Shown: positions 63,170 to 64,000 of the stretch, piece by piece
Layout: each line of letters begins with the position of its first letter
How positions within the stretch are numbered: the stretch's first letter is position 1
Source: Cecembia calidifontis
GTDB lineage: Bacteria > Bacteroidota > Bacteroidia > Cytophagales > Cyclobacteriaceae
DNA length: 64,000 bases
Direction: 5' to 3'
Assembly: GCF_004216715.1 (NCBI RefSeq)
Contig: NZ_SGXG01000001.1
Span: 4,448,501-4,512,500 of the forward strand
Made by a program: the position numbers and the translations under genes
Notes under the pieces: model-generated
Told to the model about the DNA's origin: nothing
The model's input: only the letters and a program-made list of their open reading frames with translations
Databases searched by the model: none

Positions 63170-64000
63170 ATGGAAAAATCAACCAAACCCCTATCCGGCT
63201 ATTTGATGCTCTTGATAGCAATAGCCATGATTCCTGCCATTGTTTTTGCAATGATCAACCAGATTTATTGGTTGGGCATAGCACTGATTGTACTGTTTAT
63301 CCTGATCTTGCCGGGCTTCTTCACCCTTCAACCTAATAAGGCGATGGTGTTGATCTTATTTGGAGCTTATAAAGGCACGGTTAAAGACAATGGATTCTTT
63401 TGGGTCAACCCATTTATGACCAAGCAGAAGATTTCTTTGCGCGTCAGAAACTTTGAAAACAAACCACTCAAGGTAAATGACAAAATCGGTAATCCGGTAA
63501 TGGTAGGCACTATTGTGGTATGGCAAGTAGAAAATACTTTCAAGGCCACCTTCGATGTGGAAGATTATGAAAATTTCGTCCACCTGCAGACGGATGCCGC
63601 GGTCAGAAAAATGGCTGGCAAATATCCTTATGATGATTTTGAAGCAGAGGATGCAGAGATCACCTTACGTTCCGGAGTAGAAGAAGTCAATCATTCCCTG
63701 GAATTGGAGATTTCCGAGAGATTGGAACATGCAGGCATCAAGGTGATTGAGGCAAGAATCTCCCACTTGGCTTATGCCTCTGAAATCGCTTCGGCCATGC
63801 TGCAGAGACAGCAGGCCACGGCCATAGTTGCCGCAAGAAGAAAGATCGTGGACGGAGCTGTAGGCATGGTGGAAATGGCTTTGGAAGATTTAAAATTGAA
63901 AGGGATAATAGACTTTGAAGAAGAGAAAAAAGCAGCCATGGTCAGCAACCTGATGGTGGTGTTGTGTTCGGACCGTTCTGCCAGTCCGGTGTTGAATGTT
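63170..64000 (+). CDS. SPFH/band 7 domain membrane protein, 3' end beyond the window
   Basis: From ATG 63170 the frame is open to the window edge (277 codons). Two close hydrophobic segments (about 12-29 and 34-53) are followed by an SPFH domain: FTLQPNKAMVLILFGAYKGT, VNPFMTKQKISLRVRNFEN, GTIVVWQVENTFKATFDV, and a helical region IKVIEARISHLAYASEIA. SPFH proteins such as HflK and flotillin oligomerise at the membrane and organise proteases or lipids. The C-terminal part is not visible. The palindrome just upstream probably controls it. Confidence 0.88.
   Translation, partial: MEKSTKPLSGYLMLLIAIAMIPAIVFAMINQIYWLGIALIVLFILILPGFFTLQPNKAMVLILFGAYKGTVKDNGFFWVNPFMTKQKISLRVRNFENKPLKVNDKIGNPVMVGTIVVWQVENTFKATFDVEDYENFVHLQTDAAVRKMAGKYPYDDFEAEDAEITLRSGVEEVNHSLELEISERLEHAGIKVIEARISHLAYASEIASAMLQRQQATAIVAARRKIVDGAVGMVEMALEDLKLKGIIDFEEEKKAAMVSNLMVVLCSDRSASPVLNV

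Overview
The window looks like chromosomal DNA of a Bacteroidota bacterium, most likely in or near the Cyclobacteriaceae. The grounds are gene content: type IX secretion genes porU and porV, a cargo protein with a type A sorting tail, DUF4494 and TIGR03643 proteins, a TolB-like propeller/barrel fusion, HYC_CC_PP-type and four-helix-bundle proteins, and TAnnTTTG-like promoter elements. The genus is inference. The left edge cuts folP and the right edge cuts an SPFH gene. I saw no rRNA, tRNA or CRISPR array.

Layout. 1-18.6 kb is mostly housekeeping and envelope: folP-cdaA, yicC, a large TolB-like outer-membrane protein, an FAD oxidoreductase, then a tight operon of an MBL hydrolase, pssA, porU, porV and a catalytically altered M16 protein. 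A glycosyltransferase with a sugar ketoisomerase, a YigZ protein, a DEDD exonuclease and NhaC follow. 18.6-20.3 kb is an IS1380-family insertion sequence, and a near-identical inverted copy lies at 53.3-55.0 kb. Each copy has its own 5-bp target duplication, so they are independent insertions and not a composite transposon.

20.3-31 kb holds a second FAD oxidoreductase, an Mpo1-like protein, a KefB-like antiporter, a membrane-anchored patatin and DUF4494, then a decayed patch: a VapBC-like pair broken in both genes and a PAS/HisKA gene with an in-frame stop. 29.3-38.2 kb is a CusABC-type heavy-metal efflux locus. Its adaptor carries extra DUF3347 and DUF2911 domains. A four-helix-bundle gene framed by imperfect inverted ATATT-rich repeats sits exactly between cusA and cusC, and the cusC start now lies inside that insertion. 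38.4-41.7 kb is a three-gene operon of a T9SS cargo protein between two paralogous beta-barrels. A decayed DUF4143-type ATPase remnant follows.

42.4-44.9 kb is a bicarbonate-uptake locus: a divergent LysR regulator, an unknown 165-residue protein and SbtA. 45-53 kb carries a small secreted protein, an SDR, a lipoprotein, leucyl aminopeptidase, an ATP-grasp protein, an esterase and a penicillin-acylase-like enzyme. Beyond the second IS copy is a two-gene His-rich membrane/periplasmic system (55.2-58.0 kb), then a photolyase/TIGR03643 divergent pair, an AraC regulator with a metal-binding-like N-terminus, two GNAT enzymes, FabG, and an SPFH gene behind a 26-bp perfect palindrome.

The observations most worth following are the four-helix-bundle insertion module in the cus operon, the His-rich pair at 55.2-58.0 kb, the barrel-cargo-barrel operon, the SbtA partner protein, the short divergent tract between two otherwise near-identical IS copies, and the palindrome in front of the SPFH gene.
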